NCBI RefSeq assembly: GCF_000224415.1
Contig: NZ_AFXQ01000003.1
Location: 124,001-188,000, forward strand
Length of the DNA: 64,000 nucleotides
Direction: 5' to 3'
Source of the DNA: Citricoccus sp. CH26A
Lineage (GTDB): Bacteria > Actinomycetota > Actinomycetes > Actinomycetales > Micrococcaceae
The notes under the pieces were generated by a model that worked only from the letters and a program-made list of their open reading frames with translations, did not search any database and was not told the origin of the DNA. Each line of letters opens with the position of its first letter. The stretch's first letter is position 1. Below are positions 33,127 to 41,330 of this stretch, in pieces. The position numbers and the translations under genes are program-made.

Positions 33127-34346
33127 CCAGGCCCCACCCGCTCGCCGCGGCGTTCCAGGTCTACGCGCCCTCGGCCGTCTACTCCGTGGGCGTCGGCGCC
33201 ATCACCCCGGCCATGGCCCCCGCGGCGACCGCGTTCGGGGCCTCGGTGGCCGTGGCCGCGGCCTCCGTCACCCTCGTCGGGATCGGCTCGCTGCTGGCCA
33301 ACGCGCCCGCCGCGCACCTGGCCTCCCGGGCGGGGGAGCGCAGGACCATCATCGTCTCCGCCTGGACCGGTGCGGTGGGCGCGCTGGTGGCCTGGGCCGC
33401 CGTCGCCGGTTGGCTGTCCGTGCCCGACGCCGCCGGGCTCGCCCTGTTCTTCGCCGGGCTGTTCGTCGTGGGCATGGCCGGAGCGGGGTTCAACCTGGCC
33501 CGGCAGTCCTACCTGGCGGTCGCCGTCCCGGTCAGCCACCGGGCGCGGGCGATGTCCACCCTCGGTGGCACCATCCGCATCGGCCTGTTCCTCGGGCCGT
33601 TCCTGGGCGCGGGGCTGCAGGCCCTCCTCGGCCTGCACGGGGCGTTCGCGGCCGGTGCGCTGACCATGGCCCTGGCCGCGGCGGGCAGCTTCGCCATCCG
33701 GGAGCTGCCCGTGCCGGGCCCGGTGCGCGCGGGGACCCCTCCGGTTCCGCGGGCCCGGCCCACCCTCCGCTCGCTGGCCCGGGAGCACCGCCGGGTGCTG
33801 ACCACCGTGGGCGTGGCCGTGATCTGCCTGTCCGCCACCCGGGCCTGCCGTTCCGCCGTCATCCCCCTGTGGGCCACCCACCTGGGGTTATCGCCCGCCG
33901 CGGCGTCCGTCATCTACGGGATCACCGGTCTGGCGGACCTGCTGATGTTCTACCCCTCGGGGCTGCTCATGGACCGCCGCGGCCGGCGCATCGTGGCGGT
34001 GTCCTGCCTGAGCGGGTTGGGCCTGGGCATGGCCCTGATCCCGCTCACGGGCGCGCCGGGGTGGTTCACCGCGGTGGCGCTGGTGGTGGGGCTGGGCAAC
34101 GGCTTCGGTTCCGGGATCGTCATGACCCTGGGCGCCGACTACTCCCCGCGGCAGGCCAGGCCCCAATTCCTGGCCCTGTGGCGGCTGCAGGCGGACGCCG
34201 GCATCCTGGCGGGGCCGGCCATCCTCTCCGCGGTCACGGCCCTGGCGGGGCTCGCCACCGGGATCTGGGTGATCGCGGTGATCGCCGGCGCCGGGGCGGT
34301 GGTGTTCGCCCGGGCCCTGCCACGCGGGCCCGGGCCGGTGGCCTGA
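33123..34346 (+). CDS. MFS transporter
   Basis: 407 residues, 12 helices. The loop 2-3 motif is weak (NAPAAHLASRAGERRT), while loop 8-9 shows SGLLMDRRGRRIVAV, the classical MFS signature. RQSYLAVAVPVSHRARAMS in the first half and LGADYSPRQARPQFLALWR in the second fit the drug:H+ antiporter type. Substrate unknown. Coupled to the preceding MBL-fold hydrolase, so export of a product or intermediate of that enzyme is conceivable. Its stop is 1 nt from the convergent PAP2 gene stop. Confidence 0.85.
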   Translation: MTRPHPLAAAFQVYAPSAVYSVGVGAITPAMAPAATAFGASVAVAAASVTLVGIGSLLANAPAAHLASRAGERRTIIVSAWTGAVGALVAWAAVAGWLSVPDAAGLALFFAGLFVVGMAGAGFNLARQSYLAVAVPVSHRARAMSTLGGTIRIGLFLGPFLGAGLQALLGLHGAFAAGALTMALAAAGSFAIRELPVPGPVRAGTPPVPRARPTLRSLAREHRRVLTTVGVAVICLSATRACRSAVIPLWATHLGLSPAAASVIYGITGLADLLMFYPSGLLMDRRGRRIVAVSCLSGLGLGMALIPLTGAPGWFTAVALVVGLGNGFGSGIVMTLGADYSPRQARPQFLALWRLQADAGILAGPAILSAVTALAGLATGIWVIAVIAGAGAVVFARALPRGPGPVA

Positions 34347-34347
34347 C

Positions 34348-35271
34348 TCAGCGGCGCCCGGCCTGCCAGCGGAAGAAGGTCGAGAGGAACCCGAAGACCA
34401 GCAGCCCCGGGCCCACGGAGAGCAGCAGCCCGGCCAGGAAGTGCCAGCCGGAGTGCCAGTCCGGAACCGGGGTCAGGGCGGCCACGCCCCCTGCGGCCTG
34501 GAAGGCCAGCCAGGCCCCGGCCGTGGCCAGCAGGCCGCCGAGCCAGAGGGCCACGTCCCAGCCGGGGTGGCCGGCCGGCCGCGGATGACGGGCGCTGGGC
34601 CGGCCCACCGTGTTCCACCCGGGTCCCGTGCGCAGGATGACCCAGCCGGCCGCCAGCGCCCAGGCGGCGGCGACCAGGTAGGCCGCCGCCATGTCCGCCG
34701 GACGGTGCCAGGCCTCGATGAACGTGCCCGCCCCCACCGCGGTGGCGAACAGCGCACCGATCGCGGCCGTCGCCGGACGCCACCGCGGGGCCACCACGAG
34801 GAACACTGCCAGGGCCGCGGCCGCGGCGAAGGTGGTGTGCCCCGAGGGCAACGAGTTGCCCGTGTAGTAGGGCACCCCGTTGTCCAGCACCGGCCGGACG
34901 AACAGCACGTTCTTGAGCACCTGGGTGGTGAGGTTGGCCCCGGCGAACCCCGCCGCCGCCACCAGCGAGGCGAACCAGCGCCGGCGCCAGACCGTGAGCA
35001 CCACGAACACGGCAACCCCGACCACCCCGACGATCTGCGGCAACCGGACCAGCACCACGGTCACCGAGCCGTGCAGCGAGGCGAGCCGGTGGGTGGCGGC
35101 CTCCAGGGCCATGTACTCCGCCAGCTGGCCGGTGGAGGTGCCCACGAACGAGGTGAAGACCACCAGGAGCAGCGCGATGCAGCCGGCCAGCACCAGCAGC
35201 CAGGCCCAGGGGTCACGGGCCGGCCGACGGGCGGACCGGACGGGCAGCGTGTCGGGAACGGCAGGGGGCAT
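34348..35271 (-). CDS. PAP2 superfamily phosphatase
   Basis: 307 residues, integral membrane. The three acid phosphatase motifs are present: KNVLFVRP, then SLPSGHTTF, then a shortened third motif EAWHRPADM with the catalytic His. Such enzymes dephosphorylate lipid phosphates such as undecaprenyl diphosphate or phosphatidic acid at the outer membrane face. ATG 35271 is preceded by CACAAT at 7 nt; an ATG three codons upstream overlaps that element. Additional C-terminal helices after the PAP2 core bring it to eight or so. Substrate unassigned. Confidence 0.87.
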   Translation of the reverse strand: MPPAVPDTLPVRSARRPARDPWAWLLVLAGCIALLLVVFTSFVGTSTGQLAEYMALEAATHRLASLHGSVTVVLVRLPQIVGVVGVAVFVVLTVWRRRWFASLVAAAGFAGANLTTQVLKNVLFVRPVLDNGVPYYTGNSLPSGHTTFAAAAALAVFLVVAPRWRPATAAIGALFATAVGAGTFIEAWHRPADMAAAYLVAAAWALAAGWVILRTGPGWNTVGRPSARHPRPAGHPGWDVALWLGGLLATAGAWLAFQAAGGVAALTPVPDWHSGWHFLAGLLLSVGPGLLVFGFLSTFFRWQAGRR

Positions 35272-35278
35272 GGGCTCC

Positions 35279-35284
35279 ATTGTG
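35279..35284 (-). promoter_or_regulatory. Putative leaderless -10 element of the PAP2 gene
   Basis: Minus-strand CACAAT, 7 nt before ATG 35271. GGAG inside the spacer could also serve as a short ribosome site, so this case is ambiguous. Confidence 0.35.
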
Positions 35285-35366
35285 GTCCAGCCGGCTGGGA
35301 GGATCCCGTCACCGGTCCGTTGACCATTCGTCGCCGGACCGTCACGCGGGCGACGGACGGGCGGTC

Positions 35367-35372
35367 TATCCT
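35367..35372 (+). promoter_or_regulatory. Putative leaderless -10 element of the first SUKH-like gene
   Basis: TATCCT followed by 7 nt and ATG at 35380. Confidence 0.45.
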
Positions 35373-35379
35373 CGGCCCC

Positions 35380-35982
35380 ATGTCCAACATCGCGGGGACC
35401 ACTCCCGAGCATGCCGCGGCACGCCAGGCACTCGCCCTCTTCGGTCCCGTCAGCCGCCAGGAACCCATCGAGTGGGCGGGGGAGACACCCCTGGCCCCGC
35501 AACTGGCCCGGTTCTACCGCGAGGTGGGACCCGAGTGGATCGAGATCGACACCGCCGGGCTGCCCTTCCTGTTCTTCCCGCTCGAACGGCTCTGGGACGA
35601 GCAGGCCGGATACCGCTGGAACCGGAGCACCGCGGCCCGGCTCGTGGACTGGAACGAGGAGTGGACGGTGGTGGCCAAGCAGGGCGCCGACCCGTTCATC
35701 CTCGACGCGAACACCGGCCAGGTCCTCACCGCGCCCGGGGACGACGGCTGGGAGGACCGGCTGGACGACCCGGAGCCGACCTTCGACTCCCTCGAGCAGA
35801 TGGCGCTGGCCCTGGCCGCCACCGGCAGCGCCTGGGCCCGGTGGGACGACCCGTTCACCGAGGACTGGACCCTGCGGCCGGAGACCACCGCCGCCGTGGT
35901 CCAGGCGCTGGAGACCGTCCTGGGTGACCACGCCCGCGCCGTGGCCGTCGCCCGCAAGTTCGGGTACCACCACGCACGCTGA
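35380..35982 (+). CDS. SMI1/KNR4 (SUKH)-like protein
   Basis: 200 residues, no signal or membrane helix. The order of features fits the SUKH fold: an early PLAPQLARFYREVGPEW helix-strand, FLFFPLERLW, RLVDWNEEWTVVAKQGADPFILD (the W-x-x-W/ADP-F strand pair) and a late FDSLEQMALALA helix. SUKH proteins include many immunity proteins of contact-dependent and T7SS toxins, but also unrelated housekeeping proteins. No toxin gene lies next to it; it sits immediately before menC (13 nt). Assignment is by pattern and moderately sure. Confidence 0.65.
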   Translation: MSNIAGTTPEHAAARQALALFGPVSRQEPIEWAGETPLAPQLARFYREVGPEWIEIDTAGLPFLFFPLERLWDEQAGYRWNRSTAARLVDWNEEWTVVAKQGADPFILDANTGQVLTAPGDDGWEDRLDDPEPTFDSLEQMALALAATGSAWARWDDPFTEDWTLRPETTAAVVQALETVLGDHARAVAVARKFGYHHAR

Positions 35983-35983
35983 A

Positions 35984-35989
35984 TAGGCT
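35984..35989 (+). promoter_or_regulatory. Putative leaderless -10 element of menC
   Basis: TAGGCT starts right after the SUKH-like stop codon and is followed by 6 nt and ATG at 35996. Confidence 0.5.
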
Positions 35990-35995
35990 GGGGGC

Positions 35996-37003
35996 ATGAT
36001 CCCGCCCCTGCTGGCCGGGCTGTCGCTGCCCGGTGTCGACGAACTGCTGGACGGCGCCGTCGTCGTCGCCCAGCCCCTGCACACCCGCTTCCGCGGTACC
36101 ACCGTGCGCGAGGCGATGCTGCTGCACGGGCCGGCCGGCTGGGCCGAGTTCTCCCCGTTCCGCGAGTACGACGCGGGGGAGTCCGCCCGCTGGCTCGCCG
36201 CGGCGATCGAGGCCGGCTGGCACGGCTGGCCGGCCCCCGTGCGGGAGACCGTCCCCGTCAACGCGACCGTCCCGGCGGTCCGGCCGGCGGACGTCGGGCG
36301 CGTCCTGGAGTCCTTCGGCGCGGTCCCGGCCGTCAAGGTGAAGGTGGCCGAAGCGGGCCAGGACGTCGACGACGACGTGGCCCGGGTGGCCGAGGTGCGC
36401 CGCCTGCTGCCGGAGGCCGCCCTGCGCATCGACGCCAACCAGGGCTGGGACCACGCCACCGCCCTGGTGGCACTCGGCCGGCTGGCCGGGTACGGGCTCG
36501 AGTACGCCGAACAGCCGGTGGCGGGCATCGAGGGCCTCGCCCGGCTGCGCGAGGCCCTCGACCGCGCCGGGATCGAGGTACGGCTGGCCGCCGACGAGTC
36601 CGTCCGCAAGGAGACCGACCCCGTGGCCGTCGCCCGGGCCGGGGCCGCGGACCTGGTCGTGGTCAAGGTCCAGCCGCTGGGCGGGGTGCGCCGCGCACTC
36701 GGGATCGTGGAGGCCGCCGGGCTGGATGCCGTCGTGTCCTCGGCGCTGGACACCTCGGTGGGGATCGCCGCCGGGGTGGCGCTCGCCGCCAGCCTGCCGC
36801 GACTGCCCCACGCCTGCGGGCTGGGCACCGTGGCGCTGTTCGCCCAGGACGTCGCGGACCCGCCCTGGGTCCCCGACGCCGGCCGGCTCCGTCCCGGCCC
36901 GGCCCCCGTCCCGGTGGCCCGGGGGGCACTGCGCGCCGGCGAGGACCGGCAGCGATGGTGGGGCTCACGCCTGCGCGCCGCCTACGACGTCCTGGCAGGT
37001 TAG
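35996..37003 (+). CDS. menC: o-Succinylbenzoate synthase
   Basis: 335 residues of the enolase superfamily. It dehydrates SHCHC to o-succinylbenzoate. Catalytic and metal residues appear in order: VKVKVAEAG (Lys pair), LRIDANQGW (Asp), EYAEQPV (Glu), LAADESVRK (Asp) and LVVVKVQPLGG (second catalytic Lys). The N-terminal capping domain (TTVREAMLLHGPAGWAEFSPF) is typical. Together with menD, menF, menB, menE and menA in this window it supplies the menaquinone ring pathway. ATG is fixed by the TAGGCT hexamer. Confidence 0.93.
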   Translation: MIPPLLAGLSLPGVDELLDGAVVVAQPLHTRFRGTTVREAMLLHGPAGWAEFSPFREYDAGESARWLAAAIEAGWHGWPAPVRETVPVNATVPAVRPADVGRVLESFGAVPAVKVKVAEAGQDVDDDVARVAEVRRLLPEAALRIDANQGWDHATALVALGRLAGYGLEYAEQPVAGIEGLARLREALDRAGIEVRLAADESVRKETDPVAVARAGAADLVVVKVQPLGGVRRALGIVEAAGLDAVVSSALDTSVGIAAGVALAASLPRLPHACGLGTVALFAQDVADPPWVPDAGRLRPGPAPVPVARGALRAGEDRQRWWGSRLRAAYDVLAG

Positions 37004-37039
37004 GGGCCTTTGCGGTCCCATCGACGTGACCGACATGCC

Positions 37040-37072
37040 GCTCACGCAGTGTTCACCGGGACGTAACCGTTT
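37040..37072 (+). promoter_or_regulatory. Putative PHO box of phoX (three 11-nt direct repeats)
   Basis: Contiguous units GCTCACGCAGT, GTTCACCGGGA and CGTAACCGTTT; the middle unit matches the GTTCACC core of the Streptomyces PHO box fully, the outer two partly. CATCCT at 37086-37091 could be the -10, placing the last unit over the -35. The rest of the 136-nt gap after menC shows nothing else. Confidence 0.6.
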
Positions 37073-37139
37073 CGCGCCCGGAACGCATCCTTCGGGGTGA
37101 AGGGTGGAAGCGCTCATCCACCATCTTGAGGAGATCTCC

Positions 37140-39329
37140 TTGCTGAAGCGCCAGCTGCCCATGGCCGGCCACACCCGTGGCAACCGCCTCCCCATCACCT
37201 GCGAGCTCAAGTGCGGCAGCGCCTGCTCGCACCCCGTGCCGAACACCTCGGGCAACCCCCACTTCCGGGACATCGCCAACGCCGCGATCTCCCGCCGCGC
37301 CGCCCTGGGCCTCGGCGGCGGGCTGGCTGCCGCCGTCGTCGTCGGCGCCACCACCGTGGCTGGCGCTCCCGAGGCCGCCGCGGACAACGGCCGCCACCCG
37401 AAGGGCGGCGGCAAGCTGCGCTTCGACGCCATCGACCCGGTCCCGCGCACCGTGGACGACATGACCGTCCCGCGCGGCTACGACTGGGAGCCCATCATCC
37501 GCTGGGGCGACCCGCTGTTCGACGACTCCCCGGAGTTCGACCTCAACCGCCAGACCGGGCAGACCCAGTCGATGCAGTTCGGCTACAACTGCGACTACCT
37601 CAACGTCATCTCCGACGGCGGCAACGACCGCCGCGGCTACCTGGTGAACAACCACGAGTACACCAACGAGAACATCATGTTCTCCCCGGAGTACCGCGCC
37701 TCGAACCACGAGGACGTCGTCGACGCCGGCATCGCCGCGCACGGCCTGTCCATCGTGGACCTGAAGCGCGACGGCAAGGGCGAGCCCTGGGAGTACGTCC
37801 GCGGTGGCCGCCGCAACCGCCGCATCACCGGCTTCACCCCCTTCACCGTGGACGGCCCGGCCGCCGGCTCGGACCTGCTCAAGACCGTGGAAGACCCCGA
37901 GGGCACCACCGTGCTGGGCACCCTGAACAACTGCGCCGGCGGCACCACCCCGTGGGGCACCGTGCTCTCCGGCGAGGAGAACATCGACCAGTACTTCGTC
38001 GGCACCGGTGCCGACGAGGAGCGCCGCATCGGCATCAAGCCGGGCCCGACGGAGCGCAAGTGGGAGACCGTCCACGCCCGCTTCAACCTGAACAACGAGG
38101 GCTACGCGAACGAGGCCAACCGCTTCGGTTGGATCGTGGAGGTCGACCCGGAGGACCCCACCTCCACCCCGGTCAAGCACACGGCACTGGGCCGCTTCAA
38201 GCACGAGGCCGGCACCACGGTCATCTCCAAGGACGGCCACGCCGTCGTCTACTCCGGCGACGACCAGGCCGACGACTACCTGTACAAGTTCGTCTCGCGG
38301 AAGAAGTACCGCAAGGGGGACAAGCGCCACAACATGACGCTGCTGTCCGAGGGCACCCTGTACGTGGCCCGTTTTGACGGCGACTCCCCTGAGTCGGAGA
38401 TCGACGGCAGCGGCGAGCTGCCCTCGGACGGTGCCTTCGACGGCTCGGGCCGCTGGATCCCGCTGGTGAAGAACGACCGTTCCCTGGTCGACGGCTTCAC
38501 CGTGGAGGAGGTCCTGGTCAACACCCGCCTGGCCGCGGACACCGTCGGCGCCACCAAGATGGACCGACCGGAGGACGTGGAGACCAACCCGGTCACCGGC
38601 AAGGTCTACATGGCCCTGACGAACAACTCCGGCCGGACCGTGGAGGAGGTCGACGAGGCCAACCCGGTGGCCAAGGCCGACGGCGGCAACCGCGACGGCC
38701 ACGTCATCGAGATGACCGAGCGCCGCGGCGACCACGCCGCCGAGCGGTTCTCCTGGAACATCCTGCTGCTCGCCGGCGACCCGGCGGTCTCCGACTCGGT
38801 GTACTTCTCCGGGTTCCCGGCCGACAAGGTCTCCCCGATCTCCTGCCCGGACAACCTGGCCTTCGACTCCGAGGGCAACCTCTGGATCTCCACCGATGGC
38901 CAGCCCGGCAAGATCGGCTACTCCGACGCCCTGCACAAGGTCACCCTCGAGGGCCGCAACCGCGGCCGCGTCGAGCAGTTCCTGGCCGTGCCGGCCGACG
39001 CCGAGACCTGCGGCCCGGTCATCCACGACCGCGACAACTCGGTGTTCGTGGCCGTGCAGCACCCCGGCGAGGGCGGTGACTGGGGCGAGCACACCTCTTA
39101 CTTCCCGGACTTCGTCCCCGGCGGCGGACTCGCCGGCGACCTGGTCGCCGTGCCGCGCCCGTCCGTGGTGCAGGTCTTCTCCGTCTCCGGCAACAACGGT
39201 GGTGGCCGGGACAAGGACAAGGGCCGCGGGCGCCGCGACGCGAAGAACCGCGGCAAGGGCCGCTGGGCCGAGGACCACAAGCGCAGCCACGGCTGGAACG
39301 AAGGCCGGGGCCACGGTCACGGCCGCTGA
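37140..39329 (+). CDS. phoX: PhoX family alkaline phosphatase
   Basis: 729 residues from TTG. GAGGAG lies 6 nt upstream, and the sequence LKRQLPMAGHTRGNRLPITC follows. A long n-region ends in a Tat signal, SRRAALGLGGGLAAAVVVGA, so the folded enzyme is exported. The six-bladed propeller core has NNHEYTNENIMF, CAGGTTPWGTVLSGEEN, VYSGDDQADDYLYKF, RPEDVETNP and SCPDNLAFDSEGNLW, which hold the Ca/Fe cofactor in PhoX. Substrate range is phosphomonoesters. The last 45 residues are a basic Gly/Arg/Lys tail (RDKDKGRGRRDAKNRGKG). Probably under PhoP control from the PHO box upstream. Confidence 0.92.
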   Translation: MLKRQLPMAGHTRGNRLPITCELKCGSACSHPVPNTSGNPHFRDIANAAISRRAALGLGGGLAAAVVVGATTVAGAPEAAADNGRHPKGGGKLRFDAIDPVPRTVDDMTVPRGYDWEPIIRWGDPLFDDSPEFDLNRQTGQTQSMQFGYNCDYLNVISDGGNDRRGYLVNNHEYTNENIMFSPEYRASNHEDVVDAGIAAHGLSIVDLKRDGKGEPWEYVRGGRRNRRITGFTPFTVDGPAAGSDLLKTVEDPEGTTVLGTLNNCAGGTTPWGTVLSGEENIDQYFVGTGADEERRIGIKPGPTERKWETVHARFNLNNEGYANEANRFGWIVEVDPEDPTSTPVKHTALGRFKHEAGTTVISKDGHAVVYSGDDQADDYLYKFVSRKKYRKGDKRHNMTLLSEGTLYVARFDGDSPESEIDGSGELPSDGAFDGSGRWIPLVKNDRSLVDGFTVEEVLVNTRLAADTVGATKMDRPEDVETNPVTGKVYMALTNNSGRTVEEVDEANPVAKADGGNRDGHVIEMTERRGDHAAERFSWNILLLAGDPAVSDSVYFSGFPADKVSPISCPDNLAFDSEGNLWISTDGQPGKIGYSDALHKVTLEGRNRGRVEQFLAVPADAETCGPVIHDRDNSVFVAVQHPGEGGDWGEHTSYFPDFVPGGGLAGDLVAVPRPSVVQVFSVSGNNGGGRDKDKGRGRRDAKNRGKGRWAEDHKRSHGWNEGRGHGHGR

Positions 39330-39347
39330 CCTGTACTGAGCAGAACC

Positions 39348-39381
39348 CGGACGGTGCACGGAGTCCTCCGTGCACCGTCCG
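39348..39381 (+). terminator. Terminator hairpin after phoX
   Basis: Perfect 15-bp stem (39348-39362 with 39367-39381) and a GTCC loop, 18 nt past the phoX stop. The following CCGTTAACC is T-poor, as usual here. Confidence 0.85.
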
Positions 39382-39410
39382 CCGTTAACCCACTGATCAG
39401 GCGCGGTCCG

Positions 39411-39416
39411 TAGGAT
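39411..39416 (+). promoter_or_regulatory. Putative leaderless -10 element of menD
   Basis: TAGGAT followed by 6 nt and ATG at 39423. An in-frame GTG at 39417 would fall inside the spacer and is rejected as start. Confidence 0.5.
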
Positions 39417-39422
39417 GTGCCC

Positions 39423-41330
39423 ATGGACCCCTCCCTGGACTCCCTGCAGGTCGCCCGCACGGTCACCGAGGCACTGCTCGACGGCGGTCTGCGCGAGGCC
39501 GTCATCGCCCCCGGCTCCCGCTCCGCACCCCTGGTCTACGCCCTGGCCGAGGCCGAGAAGGCCGGCCGGGTGCGCCTGCACGTGCGCATCGACGAACGCG
39601 TGGCCGCCTTCACCGCACTGGGACTGTCGCTGGCCTCGGGCCGGCCGGTCGGCGTCGTGACCACGTCGGGGACCGCGGTGGGCAACCTGCTGCCGGCCCT
39701 GATGGAGGCCGACCACGCGGGCGTGCAGCTCATCGCGCTGACCGCGGACCGCCCGGTGGAGCTGCAGGGCACCGGGGCCAACCAGACCACGGCCCAGGAC
39801 GGGATCTTTCCCCTGCACGTGCGCTTCTCCGAGACGCTCTCCGGGGACGTGCCGGTGCCCGAGGGGTCCGACGAGATCCCCGCCTGGCTGGCCGCGGAGG
39901 CCGCCCAGGTCTCCGGTCCGGACGCGGACCCGGTGGCCGCCGCACTGCGGGAGCACCGCGAGCACCTGGCCAGCACGGTCTCGCGCGCGCTGCTGGCGGC
40001 CAACGGCTTCGACACCGAGGACGTGGAGGGCTTCGGCGGGGTCCCCGGGGTGGCCGTCCGCGAGTCCGCCCCGGGCCCCGTGCACCTGAACCTGCGCCTC
40101 CGGGACCCGCTGGTGCCGGACGCCTCGGACGTTCCCGAGCCCGGCTGGGACGCCGGCGCCGGCGAGGAACTGCTCACCGGACCGGACGGGGACCTGGTCA
40201 TCAGCCCCGTGGACCTGAGCGAGCAACTGGACCTGGAGGTCTCCCGGCTGCACGAGGCCCGCACCGTGGTGGTGGCCGGGCACGGCTCCGGACCGCTGCC
40301 CGCCGCGTTCGCCTCGGCGCTCGGGCTGCCGCTGTTCGCCGAGCCGGGGTCCAACGCCCGGTTCGGCCCCAACGCGATCGGCGCCTACCCCTTGCTGATC
40401 GGGTCCGCCGGGGGGCTGGGCGAGGACTCGCACCCGCTGGCCGGGCGCATCGAGCAGGTCATCCTGTTCGGCCGGCCCACCCTGACCCGCCAGGTCACCG
40501 CCCTGCTGGGCAGGGAGGACCTGCACACGGCGTTCCACCAGCCCGAGCCGGTGGCCTGGTTCGTGCCGGGCAGCCGGCGCGAGCGCCCGGTGGAGGACCT
40601 CGAGGAGCTGGCCGTCGTGGCCGGCCGGGGCCCCACCGGCTGGCTGACGGACTGGCAGCGGGCCGGCCACCGCGCCCAGTCCGCGCTGGACGACGCGCTG
40701 GCCACCCGGCACGACGACGTCGGCCACCCGGGAGCGCTGCGCACCGGCCAGCTGGTGGCCACCACGGTGGCCGGCCCCCTGGTGCTGGGGTCCTCGTCCG
40801 TGATCCGGGACGTGAACCTGTCCTGGCGACCGCCCACGGCACCGGCCTCGGTGGTCTACGCCAACCGCGGGCTGTCCGGGATCGACGGCACGGTCTCCAC
40901 CGCCAGCGGCATCGCCCTGGCCACCGGCCGGCGCACCGTGCTGCTGTGCGGGGACCTGACGCTGCTGCACGATGCGGGCGGGCTGCTGATCGGGCCCGGG
41001 GAGGCCGAACCGGACCTGGACATCGTGGTGGTCAACGATGGCGGCGGGGCGATCTTCGCCGGCCTGGAGCACGGGGAGGTGGCCGGGCGCCCGGGCATGG
41101 GCCCGGTGGTGGAACGGTTCTTCGGCACGCCCCACGCGGTGGACGTGCGGGAGCTGTGCGCGGCCTACGGCGTGGCGTGGGCGCCGGTCACCAGCGAGCG
41201 GGACCTGATCGCCGCCCTCGGCCTGGGCAACCCGGTCCGGGGACGCCGCGTGCTGGAGTTGCGGTCGGACCGGGCCGCCCGGCCGGAGGTGCGCCGGCTC
41301 GTGGAGCAGGCGGTGCGGGACAGCTTCTAG
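39423..41330 (+). CDS. menD: SEPHCHC synthase (MenD)
   Basis: 635 residues. This ThDP-dependent enzyme joins 2-oxoglutarate and isochorismate to SEPHCHC. N-terminal motifs: VIAPGSRSAPLVYAL, RIDERVAAFTALGL with the catalytic Glu, and TTSGTAVGNLLPALMEA, then TADRPVELQGTGANQTT. The C-terminal ThDP-binding block is LLCGDLTLLHDAGGLL followed by VVNDGGGAIF. TAG stop shares a CTAG (41327-41330) with convergent dadA. Length is slightly above the 550-residue family average because of inserts in the middle domain. Confidence 0.93.
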   Translation: MDPSLDSLQVARTVTEALLDGGLREAVIAPGSRSAPLVYALAEAEKAGRVRLHVRIDERVAAFTALGLSLASGRPVGVVTTSGTAVGNLLPALMEADHAGVQLIALTADRPVELQGTGANQTTAQDGIFPLHVRFSETLSGDVPVPEGSDEIPAWLAAEAAQVSGPDADPVAAALREHREHLASTVSRALLAANGFDTEDVEGFGGVPGVAVRESAPGPVHLNLRLRDPLVPDASDVPEPGWDAGAGEELLTGPDGDLVISPVDLSEQLDLEVSRLHEARTVVVAGHGSGPLPAAFASALGLPLFAEPGSNARFGPNAIGAYPLLIGSAGGLGEDSHPLAGRIEQVILFGRPTLTRQVTALLGREDLHTAFHQPEPVAWFVPGSRRERPVEDLEELAVVAGRGPTGWLTDWQRAGHRAQSALDDALATRHDDVGHPGALRTGQLVATTVAGPLVLGSSSVIRDVNLSWRPPTAPASVVYANRGLSGIDGTVSTASGIALATGRRTVLLCGDLTLLHDAGGLLIGPGEAEPDLDIVVVNDGGGAIFAGLEHGEVAGRPGMGPVVERFFGTPHAVDVRELCAAYGVAWAPVTSERDLIAALGLGNPVRGRRVLELRSDRAARPEVRRLVEQAVRDSF

